Assembly (NCBI GenBank): GCA_016292155.1
Contig: JAEFBC010000206.1
Coordinates: 1-32,131, forward strand
Direction: 5' to 3'
DNA: 32,131 nucleotides
Source of the DNA: Saccharofermentans sp.
Lineage (GTDB): Bacteria; Bacillota; Clostridia; Saccharofermentanales; Saccharofermentanaceae
This document shows positions 9,274-17,095 of this stretch, piece after piece. Below the pieces are notes generated by a model that was not told the DNA's origin, did not search any database, and saw only the letters and a list, made by a program, of their open reading frames with translations. Position numbers and translations under genes: made by a program. Every line of letters starts with the position of its first letter. Positions within the stretch are counted from its first letter, which is position 1.

Positions 9274-9354
9274 ATTGTACCATTATTATACAAGGATTCG
9301 TTTCCCTTAAGAGTGCCGTGTCTGAATGCCCGGCTGATATAATAATGGTATAAT
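9274..9354. promoter_or_regulatory. Divergent promoter region with an inverted pair of near-identical promoter motifs
   Basis: The plus strand holds TATAATAATGGTATAAT (9338-9354), and the minus strand holds TATAATAATGGTACAAT (plus positions 9274-9290), 16 of 17 bases the same. Each contains two -10-like hexamers, the inner one with extended TGn. The two copies point away from each other toward the two divergent membrane-protein genes. -35 boxes are not convincing. The leftward TACAAT lies too near the ribosome site to be the main -10, so TATAAT at 9285-9290 is more likely. Confidence 0.5.
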
Positions 9355-9405
9355 CAAACGGCAGACCTCAAAGAATTATGATTAACCTTTAAACATATAT
9401 TTTCT

Positions 9406-10983
9406 ATGAACACGACCGACACGCTGAAACCTGGCTTTTTGCAAAAAGAGATAAAGATCACAACAAGCAGATTTTTCCTTGCTTCCCTGATCTATCTGAC
9501 GCTGCCGGTAGTGATCTTTTTTATCGGATATCTCAAGTTCGGCTGGGCAGTGCTTTTCTCATCCCTTACGGTATTTTCCGCATGGTGGGCATGGCATGAC
9601 CTGTCGAAGAAAAATGCTGGTGAAGTTAAAGAACTCAATGAGAAGTCCGTCACGATCAAGTATTCATATCTGCTGTTCCTGATCCCTGTCGTTCTTTTAT
9701 TCCTCTATCTGGGCGGAGTCGGCGAATTCTCGTGGTGTGTAGGCGACCACCGTGTGCGCTACGCGATCCTTTACGATCTCATCGAATACAAATGGCCGGT
9801 CATCTATGATCTTTCCACTCAGAGCAACCCTGTTGTAGCTGAATCACTGGGCGCAGGCAAAGTCGCATTTGCATATTATTTTGTCTTCTGGATGATCCCC
9901 GCATTGTTCGGAAAAGTCTTCGGCCTTATGGCTGCAAGGATCGTTCTCATGATCTGGTCTGCCATAGGATTATGCCTCGTTGCACTGGGCGCAAATCTTC
10001 TTTACGGGAAGCAGTCAAGATTCTTATTCCTGGCGCTGATGCTCTTTGCGGGATTTGACGTATTCCCTTACTGGTATAACCAGTTCTCAGGCTTCGGCTC
10101 CACATGGGAAGACTGGACATGGCATTTCAGAGTGGTGGGCAATTTCTATCAGATAATGAACGTGTTCCACCAGTCGATACCGGGCTGGATTATCACGATC
10201 ATGCTGCTTTTGTGCGTAAGATCAAGATGCATAGGACTTCTCGGTTCACTGATGTTCTGTTATTCGCCCTGGGCTGCAATAGGAATCTTCCCTTTGTGCG
10301 TTGTTAAGATGTTTACAACAAATAAAGGGCTTAAGGCAAAAGAAGTTCTCAAGAACATATTCACCTTGGGCAACATGATCGCGCCTGTAGTATTTTTCGC
10401 ATGCTTTGCATCCTTCTATCTGGCAAATTCCAACGCGACATACGACTACGGATTCATCTGGAAATTCTATGAGACATGGTACGGCCTGCTTATCGATTAC
10501 GCCGCTTATATCGTTTTCGAATTCGGCATCTGGGCATTGCTTATCCATAAGAAGTACAAGAAGGATCCGATGTTCTATGCGGCGATCGCGACGCTCCTTA
10601 TTATCCCTATCTACAAGATGAGCGGACCTAATGATCTTCTCATGAGAGGTTCGATGGCACCGCTGTTTACTATCGCGCTTTATTCCGTGATGTTCGTTAC
10701 TGACAGCTTCAATGCGATGATGGAAAAGGGCAACAAGAAGGTAAAACCCAGGCTTATCGTTCTCACATTCCTTGTAGCCGCATATACGAGTCTTAATTTT
10801 ATTCTGACATCAGTCCTTCTTACGTCGATGATATATGCTAAGATCGAGCCGGAGCAGGACATGACGACGGGCATCGTATCATTCGGCAACATCCGCGATG
10901 AGCAGTATCTGGAGATGGTTCAGGTCCAGTTCTATGTTTACGGTTACGAAGACAAAACCTTCTTTAAGGTTTTCGCGAAATAA
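9406..10983 (+). CDS. Multi-pass membrane protein, possible GT-C-type glycosyltransferase
   Basis: A 525-residue protein with roughly 12 hydrophobic helices and few soluble stretches. After the third helix there is a polar outer loop (GGVGEFSWCVGDHRVRYAIL, then DLIEYKWPVIYDL) with acidic and aromatic residues, as in the catalytic first loop of GT-C enzymes. I cannot place it in a named family. A second outer loop is aromatic-rich (YNQFSGFGSTWEDWTWHFRV). Its position, 12 bases before a PIG-V-like mannosyltransferase and across from a GT39-like protein, supports a role in building a surface glycan. No clear Shine-Dalgarno precedes ATG 9406, so the start is less certain than its neighbours; an in-frame TAA shortly upstream limits the options. 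Confidence 0.65.
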   Translation: MNTTDTLKPGFLQKEIKITTSRFFLASLIYLTLPVVIFFIGYLKFGWAVLFSSLTVFSAWWAWHDLSKKNAGEVKELNEKSVTIKYSYLLFLIPVVLLFLYLGGVGEFSWCVGDHRVRYAILYDLIEYKWPVIYDLSTQSNPVVAESLGAGKVAFAYYFVFWMIPALFGKVFGLMAARIVLMIWSAIGLCLVALGANLLYGKQSRFLFLALMLFAGFDVFPYWYNQFSGFGSTWEDWTWHFRVVGNFYQIMNVFHQSIPGWIITIMLLLCVRSRCIGLLGSLMFCYSPWAAIGIFPLCVVKMFTTNKGLKAKEVLKNIFTLGNMIAPVVFFACFASFYLANSNATYDYGFIWKFYETWYGLLIDYAAYIVFEFGIWALLIHKKYKKDPMFYAAIATLLIIPIYKMSGPNDLLMRGSMAPLFTIALYSVMFVTDSFNAMMEKGNKKVKPRLIVLTFLVAAYTSLNFILTSVLLTSMIYAKIEPEQDMTTGIVSFGNIRDEQYLEMVQVQFYVYGYEDKTFFKVFAK

Positions 10984-10995
10984 CGGAGAGTTCTG

Positions 10996-12108
10996 ATGGA
11001 GAAGAAGCAGAGTCTGATCAAAAAATATGCTGACGTGATCGCCTTGTTCCTGGCGTCGCGCGTCTGCTTTGCCGTAATTCTCCTGATCTCCGGAAAGACT
11101 GTCCATGAGCTCGTTTATATGTTCGACAGCGAGCTTTACCGCCAGATAGCAGAGAATGGCTACGACCAGGACTTCCTGACCGCATTCTTCCCCATGATCC
11201 CGCTTATCATGCGGTTCCTCACAGGATACGGTCTTATCGTTATCAATCAGATATGCCTTTTCATATCGATGGTGCTCTTGAAAAAGTTCCTTGAAGAGGA
11301 AGCGAAAAGTCCGTCTGCAAAACTTATCCTTCTGATCTTTTCATTCTCGCCCGTGGCATATTTCTCGCTCACCGGATATACCGAGAGCATCTTCTTCGTC
11401 CTCACACTTGGTGCATTCTATCTATTTGTGAAGAATAAGCTTCCGTGGCTCATGGGAATCCTTCTGGGCCTTTCCGTGTTTACGAGAAATACAGGATCGA
11501 TCGTGTTTTTCGCACTCTTCATCGGAATGGTTATAAGGTGGTTCAGGAAAGAAACGAAGTTCACAGACATAATACTTGCTTATGTTCCGGCAACTCTCAT
11601 TAGCGTTCTTTACCCAATCTATCTTCAGGTCAAATTCGGCAACTGGAAGATGTTTGTCGACTGCCAGTATGACAACTGGCTGAAGATCCACTCGAACTTC
11701 TTTAATACGTATCTCATCAGCTTCAAGATGATATTCACCAATACTTACGACTACGATATCTACACGCTGACGCTCTTCAGGATCAATGAGATAATCACGA
11801 TCCTCATGACCATTTTCATGATTTATCTTTGCGTCAAGGAATTCAAGAGACTTAAAAAGCTCGATGCAGTATCTGTCGTATCCGTGCTCGTAATGCTGAT
11901 GTCTGTTGTGATATTTGCAACGACCATAATGGATCCTGTGTATAATTCTCCCACGAGGAGCTTCTACCGCTACTACGGCGGCATGTTCCCGGCGTTCACC
12001 TTGCTTCACGATCTCAATCCGAAGGTAATAAACGCTCTAGTAATAATAACCGCATTCTCGGGCTTAGTGATGTCAGCAATATTCTTCAGGGGAACGTTCT
12101 TCTATTGA
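10996..12108 (+). CDS. PIG-V-like mannosyltransferase family membrane protein
   Basis: A 370-residue protein with about 9-10 helices. The order of motifs fits the PIG-V/GPI-mannosyltransferase-2-like family: an early outer loop with DSELYRQIAENGYD, then AFFPMIPLIMRFL, then FSFSPVAYFSLTGYTESIFF, then GLSVFTRNTGS. The acidic pair in the first loop is the probable catalytic site. Bacterial members use polyprenyl-phosphate-linked mannose or similar donors; the donor here is inferred only. GGAGAG follows the preceding stop directly, and only 12 bases separate the two genes, so they form one operon. Transcription ends at the hairpin overlapping the stop codon. Confidence 0.75.
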   Translation: MEKKQSLIKKYADVIALFLASRVCFAVILLISGKTVHELVYMFDSELYRQIAENGYDQDFLTAFFPMIPLIMRFLTGYGLIVINQICLFISMVLLKKFLEEEAKSPSAKLILLIFSFSPVAYFSLTGYTESIFFVLTLGAFYLFVKNKLPWLMGILLGLSVFTRNTGSIVFFALFIGMVIRWFRKETKFTDIILAYVPATLISVLYPIYLQVKFGNWKMFVDCQYDNWLKIHSNFFNTYLISFKMIFTNTYDYDIYTLTLFRINEIITILMTIFMIYLCVKEFKRLKKLDAVSVVSVLVMLMSVVIFATTIMDPVYNSPTRSFYRYYGGMFPAFTLLHDLNPKVINALVIITAFSGLVMSAIFFRGTFFY

Positions 12109-12128
12109 TCCCGCATCAGGGGTCTTTT
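12107..12128 (+). terminator. Terminator after the PIG-V-like gene
   Basis: GATCCC (12107-12112) pairs with GGGGTC (12119-12124) through one G-T wobble, with a 6-base loop, followed by TTTT. It begins inside the stop codon of the plus-strand gene and touches the stop of the convergent lipase gene. Confidence 0.6.
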
Positions 12129-12951
12129 AATAGCCCAGTTCCTTAAGTTCCTTAACAACATTTACATAGAAAGGAACGATATCGCTTACTTCGTCTTCGT
12201 TCGAAGGAGCTTTTCTGGTAAATCTCATTCGCCTCATATCCACCACGTCTGCGTGCGAGATGCCCCTGTGGGTAGTGGATGTGCGGATGCCCCTGAAATC
12301 TGCCCAGTGCATGGAATCGGTGGATACCATGCCGTCGTTATCGCCGTCGAATTTACGTACGATCGGATAAGTAATGCAGAATACTGAATCGGAAAAAGAT
12401 CCCTTGCACTTGAAGCCGTAGCTCTGGCACAGGATGTTGTCAGGCGTGGGGTTATCTATATTGAACTGCTCAGCGGTCTTGGTCGTGAGGATATCGAAGC
12501 ACGCATAGCTGTCAGGGTGCTTGTCGCCCAGGATCTTATGCCAGACGTCGTTGCCCTTAGCAGCAACCTTGACCATCCACTTGGGAGCCCTCATCAGGAA
12601 GTCTACGGTCTTTGAGCCGTGGTGGGGCGTATCGATCGTTGTGATAGACGCGATCTTGTCGCTGTAACCGTGGTTAAAAAGATATCTGGATTCGAGGCCG
12701 CCCTTGGAATGCGCTAGAATATTTACCTTCGGAGCGCCCGTGATCTTAAGGATCTCATCAAGGCTCTTAGCGATAATGTCTGCGTTACCTTCGACAGAAC
12801 CTACAGCATCCTGGTGACCGAAGAAGACGTTTGCGCCTTGAGATTCCAGAGCCTTCGGGATCCTGCCCCAATAGCACAGATGCTTTCTGTCGCGGAATCC
12901 CATTCCGTGAACCAATAATAATGGATACTTCAAACAGCATTCGTTATTCAT
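12127..12951 (-). CDS. Family-I-type triacylglycerol lipase homologue, probably intracellular
   Basis: A 274-residue alpha/beta hydrolase closely patterned on Pseudomonas/Burkholderia family I lipases: YPLLLVHGMG (oxyanion HG at 15-16), YWGRIPKALESQGANVFF, KVNILAHSKGG with nucleophile Ser82, and ASITTIDTPHHGSK. The acid is probably Asp206 (GDNDGMVS) and the base His233 (GISHADVVD). It therefore probably hydrolyses lipid or other esters. It lacks a signal peptide, and I see no lipase-specific foldase gene nearby, both usual for the secreted relatives. I set the start at 12951 because GGGAGAG sits 6 bases upstream; the ATG at 12966 overlaps that site. Its own promoter is at 12989-13017. Confidence 0.82.
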   Translation of the reverse strand: MNNECCLKYPLLLVHGMGFRDRKHLCYWGRIPKALESQGANVFFGHQDAVGSVEGNADIIAKSLDEILKITGAPKVNILAHSKGGLESRYLFNHGYSDKIASITTIDTPHHGSKTVDFLMRAPKWMVKVAAKGNDVWHKILGDKHPDSYACFDILTTKTAEQFNIDNPTPDNILCQSYGFKCKGSFSDSVFCITYPIVRKFDGDNDGMVSTDSMHWADFRGIRTSTTHRGISHADVVDMRRMRFTRKAPSNEDEVSDIVPFYVNVVKELKELGY

Positions 12952-12988
12952 ATAAATCTCTCCCATTAGGTTTCCGGCCTATATGGGG

Positions 12989-13017
12989 AGTATAACGCGG
13001 TATTATACAATGTTCAA
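12989..13017 (-). promoter_or_regulatory. Promoter of the lipase-like gene
   Basis: On the minus strand TTGAAC, a 17-base spacer and TATACT (5 of 6). It lies between the end of the MFS gene and the lipase start, so the lipase can be expressed independently of the transporter. Confidence 0.6.
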
Positions 13018-13026
13018 TACTGAATT

Positions 13027-14226
13027 TTATTTAACAGCGCTTTTCCTTGATATTGCCACAACTTTGAGGGCCAGGAATGCAATTACCAGACCGATCGTTG
13101 TTACTGTAAAGCTTACTATCAGCATGAAGTGGGGACCCTTGATATCAAGGAGTCTGCCGCAGATAAGGCTTGAGAAGACGCCGCCAAGAGTAATGGAGAC
13201 ATTGATATAAGCCTGGCCTTTGACCTGGTCTAATCTCTCCATTGTCTGATTTACAAAATAAGCGCCGGCGGGGATGAAGACCGCATAAGCGAACATCTGC
13301 ATGGCCTGGCTTATGTAGACGACGATCATGTTGGGGGCAATTAGCATAAGGAGAGTCTTGATAAGGAATGCCACGCCTGAGATCAGGAGCAGGTTCCTGA
13401 CGGATATCTTCTTAATGATCTTGTCGATAAGAGCCATCGTCGGGAGCTCTAAGAGCGCTGCGCAGCTTACAGCGATACCCATCTGCGCTTCAGTGCCGCC
13501 AAGAGGTGAGATTATCTGGATCATGTAATCGTTGATAGCGTTGTGTGCGAAGAAAAAGCATACTGCCGCAGCCACGAAAAGCATGAACCCGGGATAGGTC
13601 TTTATAAAGCCGATGAGGTTATTATGGGCGACTTCATTTTCCGTGGGAGCAGGGGCGTTTACTGCGGGCTTCTTGAAGAAATAGAGCACGATGAGGGCGA
13701 TCACAAGGAAGATGATATCCAGGATCATGAGAATGTTTACGCCAAAACGGCCGATAGCTCTTCCCGTGAAGAAAGATGTGACGGCAAATCCTGCCGAGCC
13801 GAGGCCTCTTGCAAGACCGTAGTAGATATGGCATCCTGCCGCCTCATATTCGAAATACATAGCCGTAATGACCGGCTGGTATACCATTTGCACCATATAT
13901 ATCAGCGCGAAAATAATGAATATAACAACAATTCCGTTCTTGATCACGAGCAGGAGAACAGAGCCCAGGAGAAGGAGCGCCGTAGACGCCATGGAGACAT
14001 TGCGGTTTGTAAGCTTGCCCTGCTTGTCGATAAGGCCTGCAACTATCGGCTGGAAAATGACTGACAGGATATTTGCCAGAGCAAGAGTAATGCCGATAAG
14101 AGTGTTGGAGAAGCCCTTTTCGAGCAGGAAAACGGACGCATACGCATGAATGCCGCTGTATACGGCAAAGTATGTAGCGTTGATGATGATATATCTTAAT
14201 GTCCAGAATTTTCTAGGAGCTGTCAT
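13027..14226 (-). CDS. MFS transporter, LacY/HcaT-like (MFS_1_like) subgroup
   Basis: A 399-residue major facilitator with 12 predicted helices split by a polar central loop (about residues 186-210, AVNAPAPTENEVAHNN). The motif YGLARGLGSAGFAVTSFFTG in the fifth helix region, and the loop ADP-type sequence GLIDKQGK after the second helix, are typical of the LacY/nucleoside-H+ symporter/HcaT-like branch. The expected role is proton-coupled import of a small organic solute such as a sugar, nucleoside or phenylpropanoid; the substrate is not resolvable. A GGCGGT stretch precedes ATG 14226. A TATAAT on the minus strand (14254-14259) is a plausible -10. It is divergent from trmL and immediately upstream of the lipase gene. 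Confidence 0.82.
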   Translation of the reverse strand: MTAPRKFWTLRYIIINATYFAVYSGIHAYASVFLLEKGFSNTLIGITLALANILSVIFQPIVAGLIDKQGKLTNRNVSMASTALLLLGSVLLLVIKNGIVVIFIIFALIYMVQMVYQPVITAMYFEYEAAGCHIYYGLARGLGSAGFAVTSFFTGRAIGRFGVNILMILDIIFLVIALIVLYFFKKPAVNAPAPTENEVAHNNLIGFIKTYPGFMLFVAAAVCFFFAHNAINDYMIQIISPLGGTEAQMGIAVSCAALLELPTMALIDKIIKKISVRNLLLISGVAFLIKTLLMLIAPNMIVVYISQAMQMFAYAVFIPAGAYFVNQTMERLDQVKGQAYINVSITLGGVFSSLICGRLLDIKGPHFMLIVSFTVTTIGLVIAFLALKVVAISRKSAVK

Positions 14227-14347
14227 AGGTAACCGCCGTCTTTGATTTGGCTCATTATACTATGTGTTTCCGGGGATTTTCTTAATTAGATCTAAAATGC
14301 TAACATATACAACATAAATGTCCTGAATGGTGTAATGGAGATAAACA

Positions 14348-14920
14348 ATGAGCAAATCAGGTAAAAGCATAGTAAACGTCGTATTATTCGAACCGGAGAT
14401 ACCGCAGAACACCGGCAATATCATGCGCACCTGTGTAGCTACCGGAGCCACGCTTCACATCATCGGTCCCGTCGGTTTTGATATCGAGAATCCTGAATTC
14501 AGAAGGGCGTCCACCAACCACATAACGTGGGCTGATTATACGCTCTACGACTCATGGCAGGACTTTGCTGACAAGAACGACGGCGAGTATTTCTTCATGA
14601 CCCGTTACGGTAAGGTGCCGCCTTCAGATATCGATTTTAAAAAGGCATCGGAGAATTCGGAGATCTATCTGATCTTCGGCAAGGAGAGCACAGGAATTCC
14701 GGGTGAGATCTTAAGGGCAAATCTTGACAGGTGCTTCAGGATCCCCATGGCAGCTGACTGCAGATGTCTTAATGTCTCCAACGCAGCGGCAGTCGCTATC
14801 TACGAAGTTTTAAGACAGCTTAACTATCCCGGCCTCTCGTTCAAAGAAGAACAGAAGGGCGAGGACTTTCTTGAAGAAAACTATTCCTACGACGAGACTC
14901 TGAGAAGGAAGCGCAAATAA
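14348..14920 (+). CDS. trmL: tRNA (cytidine/uridine-34-2'-O)-methyltransferase TrmL
   Basis: A 190-residue SPOUT-class methyltransferase. The three family motifs are intact: EIPQNTGNIMRTCVATG (17-33), GKESTGIP (111-118), and RCLNVSNAAAVAIYEVLRQ (139-157), the last forming the trefoil-knot SAM site. TrmL methylates the ribose of the wobble base of tRNA-Leu isoacceptors. The C-terminal extension of about 25 acidic/basic residues beyond the usual end (KEEQKGEDFLEE...RRKRK) is slightly long for the family. GGAG sits about 9 bases before ATG 14348. Its 3' end is 9 bases from the convergent zinc-ribbon gene, without an obvious terminator. Confidence 0.93.
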   Translation: MSKSGKSIVNVVLFEPEIPQNTGNIMRTCVATGATLHIIGPVGFDIENPEFRRASTNHITWADYTLYDSWQDFADKNDGEYFFMTRYGKVPPSDIDFKKASENSEIYLIFGKESTGIPGEILRANLDRCFRIPMAADCRCLNVSNAAAVAIYEVLRQLNYPGLSFKEEQKGEDFLEENYSYDETLRRKRK

Positions 14921-14929
14921 GCTTTTTTA

Positions 14930-15475
14930 TCAGGAATCGGTTGCCAGGATATAGGCAAAGAATAAGATTCCCAGGAGAATACCCAGAACCGAAGTAACAA
15001 GGCCTGCTATAGCTCTGCCTTTTCCTTCCGCATTTTTCTTGGCAAGTCCGATACAGGAAAGTACGGTTCCGACAACTCCCGGAACGAAATTAAAGATCAT
15101 CAGCCAGAACAGGGAAATAGTAACGATTCCGAATATCATACCTATAGTGGCAATTGTGTTCTTCTGCGGGCGGTCGAAAGGTGTGACTGCCACACCGCCC
15201 TGCATATATGCGGGCTGCTGGTAAATGGGCTGGACCGGCTGCTGGTACAGAGGACTCTGATAAACAGGCTGGACAGGCTGCGGATAAACAGGCTCAACCG
15301 GCTGTGCAGGAGACTGGACTATCGGCTGGACAACTGGACCGGGTGCAGGTTCAGGACCGGGTGCCGGAGCAGGTGCAGAAGCGGGAGCTGAAGCTGAAGC
15401 TGGAGCAGGAGCACCGCAGTTGGAGCAAAAAGACTCACCATTCTGAATAAAAGAACCACATTGTTCGCAATACAT
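14930..15475 (-). CDS. Zinc-ribbon / Pro-Gln-repeat / DUF4190-type membrane protein (paralogue 1)
   Basis: A 181-residue protein with three parts. An N-terminal zinc ribbon has Cys3, Cys6, Cys17 and Cys20 (CEQCG...CSNCG). A disordered Ala/Pro then Pro-Val-Gln-Tyr repeat region covers about 22-100. A C-terminal DUF4190-like pair of hydrophobic helices (about 107-145 and 155-178) brackets the small basic loop GLAKKNAEGKGRAIAGL. The function of such proteins is unknown; the ribbon may bind a partner or sense zinc on the cytoplasmic face. The start is set to ATG 15475 rather than 15490 because the paralogue aligns there and GGGGGTAG serves as ribosome site. It lies beyond the terminator of the upstream operon and has its own extended -10 at 15516-15524. 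Confidence 0.78.
   Translation of the reverse strand: MYCEQCGSFIQNGESFCSNCGAPAPASASAPASAPAPAPGPEPAPGPVVQPIVQSPAQPVEPVYPQPVQPVYQSPLYQQPVQPIYQQPAYMQGGVAVTPFDRPQKNTIATIGMIFGIVTISLFWLMIFNFVPGVVGTVLSCIGLAKKNAEGKGRAIAGLVTSVLGILLGILFFAYILATDS
15206..15334 (-). repeat. Pro-Val-Gln-Tyr codon repeat in paralogue 1
   Basis: Codons 48-90 encode degenerate copies of a unit like QPVQPVYQQP. At the DNA level this gives recurring CAGGCTG/GGCTGCTGGTA blocks on the plus strand. It is a coding low-complexity tract, not a CRISPR array: the units abut without spacers. Confidence 0.7.
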
Positions 15476-15488
15476 ATAATCTACCCCC

Positions 15489-15504
15489 AAAACAAATTTG
15501 TTTT
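15489..15504. promoter_or_regulatory. Perfect 16-bp palindrome in the leader of paralogue 1
   Basis: AAAACAAATTTGTTTT is self-complementary and lies between the putative -10 (15516-15524) and the ribosome site of the 15475 start. A dimeric repressor site is possible, but the AT-only character weakens the case. Confidence 0.3.
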
Positions 15505-15515
15505 ATCAATTGTTG

Positions 15516-15524
15516 ATTGTATCA
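15516..15524 (-). promoter_or_regulatory. Extended -10 promoter of paralogue 1
   Basis: The minus strand reads TGATACAAT, an extended -10 with 5 of 6 hexamer matches. No -35 of note is seen, as expected for extended -10 promoters. It sits just past the terminator at 15528-15559. Confidence 0.45.
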
Positions 15525-15527
15525 CAC

Positions 15528-15559
15528 AAAAAAACTGCCCGCATTTAATTTGCGGGCAG
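15528..15559 (-). terminator. Terminator ending the ABC transporter/zinc-ribbon operon
   Basis: A perfect 9-bp stem (CTGCCCGCA 15535-15543 and TGCGGGCAG 15551-15559) with a 7-base AT loop. On the minus strand it is followed by seven Ts (15528-15534). It stops transcripts from paralogue 2 before paralogue 1. Confidence 0.9.
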
Positions 15560-15583
15560 AAATATTTCGTTTATCAAAAAAAC

Positions 15584-16324
15584 TTAGAAATCCACTCTGT
15601 ATCCGTCGATATGAAGGACGCCTGATACATAGCCGTCATCCGTATTAACGAAGTCGCCGTCGATAAGGAAGCTGTTGGCGTCGTTATCGGAATAGTTCGT
15701 ATCGTAAAGCGTCTCAAGAGCTTCGTTCCACTGCTTCTCAAACTCTCTGCCTACCAAAGTCCAGAATGTTTCCTGGATTACGATGCCGAAGATAAGTCCG
15801 AGAACAGAAAGAATGAGACCTGCTATTGCTTTACCCTTACCGCTGGCATTTTTCTTTGCTACGCCGATGATGGAGAAGATCAGTCCGAAGAGAGCAAAGC
15901 CCCAGAATAAGCCGGGGATCCAGCAGAAAACCATAGTAAGGATACCGAATACGAGACCTGCGGTAGCAGGACCATTGCCGCGCTTAACGGGAGCAGCAGG
16001 TGCCTGCTGGTATAAGGGCTGCTGATATACGGGCTGCTGGTAAACAGGCTGAACGGGCTGTGCAACGGGCTGGTAAACGGGCTGTACAGGCTGAGCGACA
16101 GGCTGCTGATATACAGGCTGGACCGGCTGAGCTGCAGGAGCGGGAGCTGCCGCTGCTACAGGTGCTGCTACAACAGGTGCAGGTGCTACTGGTGCAGGTG
16201 CTACGGGAGCTGCTGCGGGTGCTGCCTGTGAGGGCTGAGCCTGGGGTCTTGTAACAGGAGTTCCGCAATTGGAACAGAATGAATGACCATCAGGAATTAA
16301 AGAACCACATGATTCACAAAACAT
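15584..16324 (-). CDS. Zinc-ribbon / Pro-Gln-repeat / DUF4190-type membrane protein (paralogue 2)
   Basis: A 246-residue relative of the protein encoded at 14930-15475. The same zinc ribbon (Cys3, Cys6, Cys17, Cys20) is followed by an Ala/Pro-rich stretch (25-66) and tandem QPVQPVYQQPVA-type repeats (65-107). Two hydrophobic segments follow (about 120-156 and 165-185) with the same KKNASGKGKAIAGL loop. Unlike paralogue 1 it has an extra C-terminal domain of about 60 residues (186-246), acidic and probably folded, of unknown family. A strong AAAAGGAGGGG site precedes ATG 16324. Only 21 bases separate it from the ABC ATPase stop with no terminator, so it is probably co-transcribed with the transporter. 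Whether it works with the transporter is not shown. Confidence 0.8.
   Translation of the reverse strand: MFCESCGSLIPDGHSFCSNCGTPVTRPQAQPSQAAPAAAPVAPAPVAPAPVVAAPVAAAAPAPAAQPVQPVYQQPVAQPVQPVYQPVAQPVQPVYQQPVYQQPLYQQAPAAPVKRGNGPATAGLVFGILTMVFCWIPGLFWGFALFGLIFSIIGVAKKNASGKGKAIAGLILSVLGLIFGIVIQETFWTLVGREFEKQWNEALETLYDTNYSDNDANSFLIDGDFVNTDDGYVSGVLHIDGYRVDF
16004..16132 (-). repeat. Pro-Val-Gln-Tyr codon repeat in paralogue 2
   Basis: Codons 65-107 encode five or so near-identical units containing QPVQPVYQQP. The DNA repeats of 15-30 bases make this tract prone to length change by slippage or recombination. Confidence 0.75.
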
Positions 16325-16345
16325 AAATCTACCCCTCCTTTTTGA

Positions 16346-17095
16346 TTACAAAACTTTTTGTAAGAATGCCTTAAGACGCTCGTTCTGAGGATTTGTGAAG
16401 ATCTGCTCAGGAGTGTTCTCTTCGATGATTTTACCACAGTCCATGAATATGACGCGAGTACCGACTTCTCTTGCGAAGCCCATTTCGTGCGTGACACAGA
16501 CCATGGTCATTCCTGCTTTTGCAAGGTGCTTCATAACATCAAGAACCTCGCCGACCATCTCAGGGTCAAGAGCACTTGTGGGCTCATCGAAAAGCATTAC
16601 ATCAGGATCCATCGCGAGAGCTCTGACGATAGCGATCCTCTGTTTCTGACCGCCTGAGAGCTGTGAAGGATATGCGCCTGCACGGTCAGCAAGACCGACT
16701 CTCTCCAGAAGAGAAATTGCCTTCTTCTCTGCGTCTTCCTTTGAAAGACCATGAAGCTTCATAGGCGCAATAGTCATGTTGCGGAGGATCGTAAGGTGAG
16801 GGAAGAGGTTGAAGTGCTGGAACACCATGCCCATCTTCTGTCTTAACTTGTTGATGTCTGTCGAAGGGGACATGATGTCCTTGTCTTCGAAAGTGATCGT
16901 GCCGCCAGTGGGGCGCTCGAGCAGATTAAGGGATCTTAAGAAGGTCGATTTACCGGAACCTGAAGGTCCGATGACTACGACTACCTCGCCCTTTTTGATA
17001 TCGGTGGTAACGCCGTCTAAAGCCTTTACCTCACCGTCGTTATAGTATTTCTTAAGATCCTTGACGGAAATGATTACATTATTATCAGCGCTCAC
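16346..17095 (-). CDS. Polar amino-acid ABC transporter ATPase (GlnQ/HisP-like)
   Basis: A 249-residue ATP-binding subunit driving amino-acid import. The Walker [10 protein letters not shown] is at about 43-51, then the Q-loop QHFNLFPH, signature LSGGQKQR, Walker [15 protein letters not shown] and switch CVTHEMGFA, all intact and in the form typical of the PAAT (GlnQ/HisP/ArtP) group. The start is GTG at 17095: it follows AAAGGAGG and overlaps the end of the permease gene by 11 bases, implying translational coupling. The longer frame beginning with TTG at 17128 runs across that ribosome site and was rejected. The substrate cannot be inferred from the ATPase; glutamine, histidine, arginine/lysine or cystine are all possible. 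Confidence 0.93.
   Translation of the reverse strand: MSADNNVIISVKDLKKYYNDGEVKALDGVTTDIKKGEVVVVIGPSGSGKSTFLRSLNLLERPTGGTITFEDKDIMSPSTDINKLRQKMGMVFQHFNLFPHLTILRNMTIAPMKLHGLSKEDAEKKAISLLERVGLADRAGAYPSQLSGGQKQRIAIVRALAMDPDVMLFDEPTSALDPEMVGEVLDVMKHLAKAGMTMVCVTHEMGFAREVGTRVIFMDCGKIIEENTPEQIFTNPQNERLKAFLQKVL

Noticed and set aside
9252..9293. TTG start at 9293 for the GT39-like protein
   Set aside because: The codon lies in the promoter-like motif with no ribosome site; ATG 9251 has AAAGAGG upstream and begins just before the first helix.
13543..14064. 173-codon plus-strand frame opposite the MFS gene
   Set aside because: Its product is a charged, low-information sequence and the opposite strand encodes a complete 12-helix transporter.
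12109..14347. Horizontal-transfer island around the lipase and MFS genes
   Set aside because: Base composition and ribosome-site style look like the flanks, and there are no mobile genes, tRNA or direct repeats.
15200..16140. Short direct repeats that could suggest a CRISPR array
   Set aside because: The repeats are in-frame Pro-Val-Gln-Tyr codons inside two genes, abut without unique spacers, and vary in unit length.
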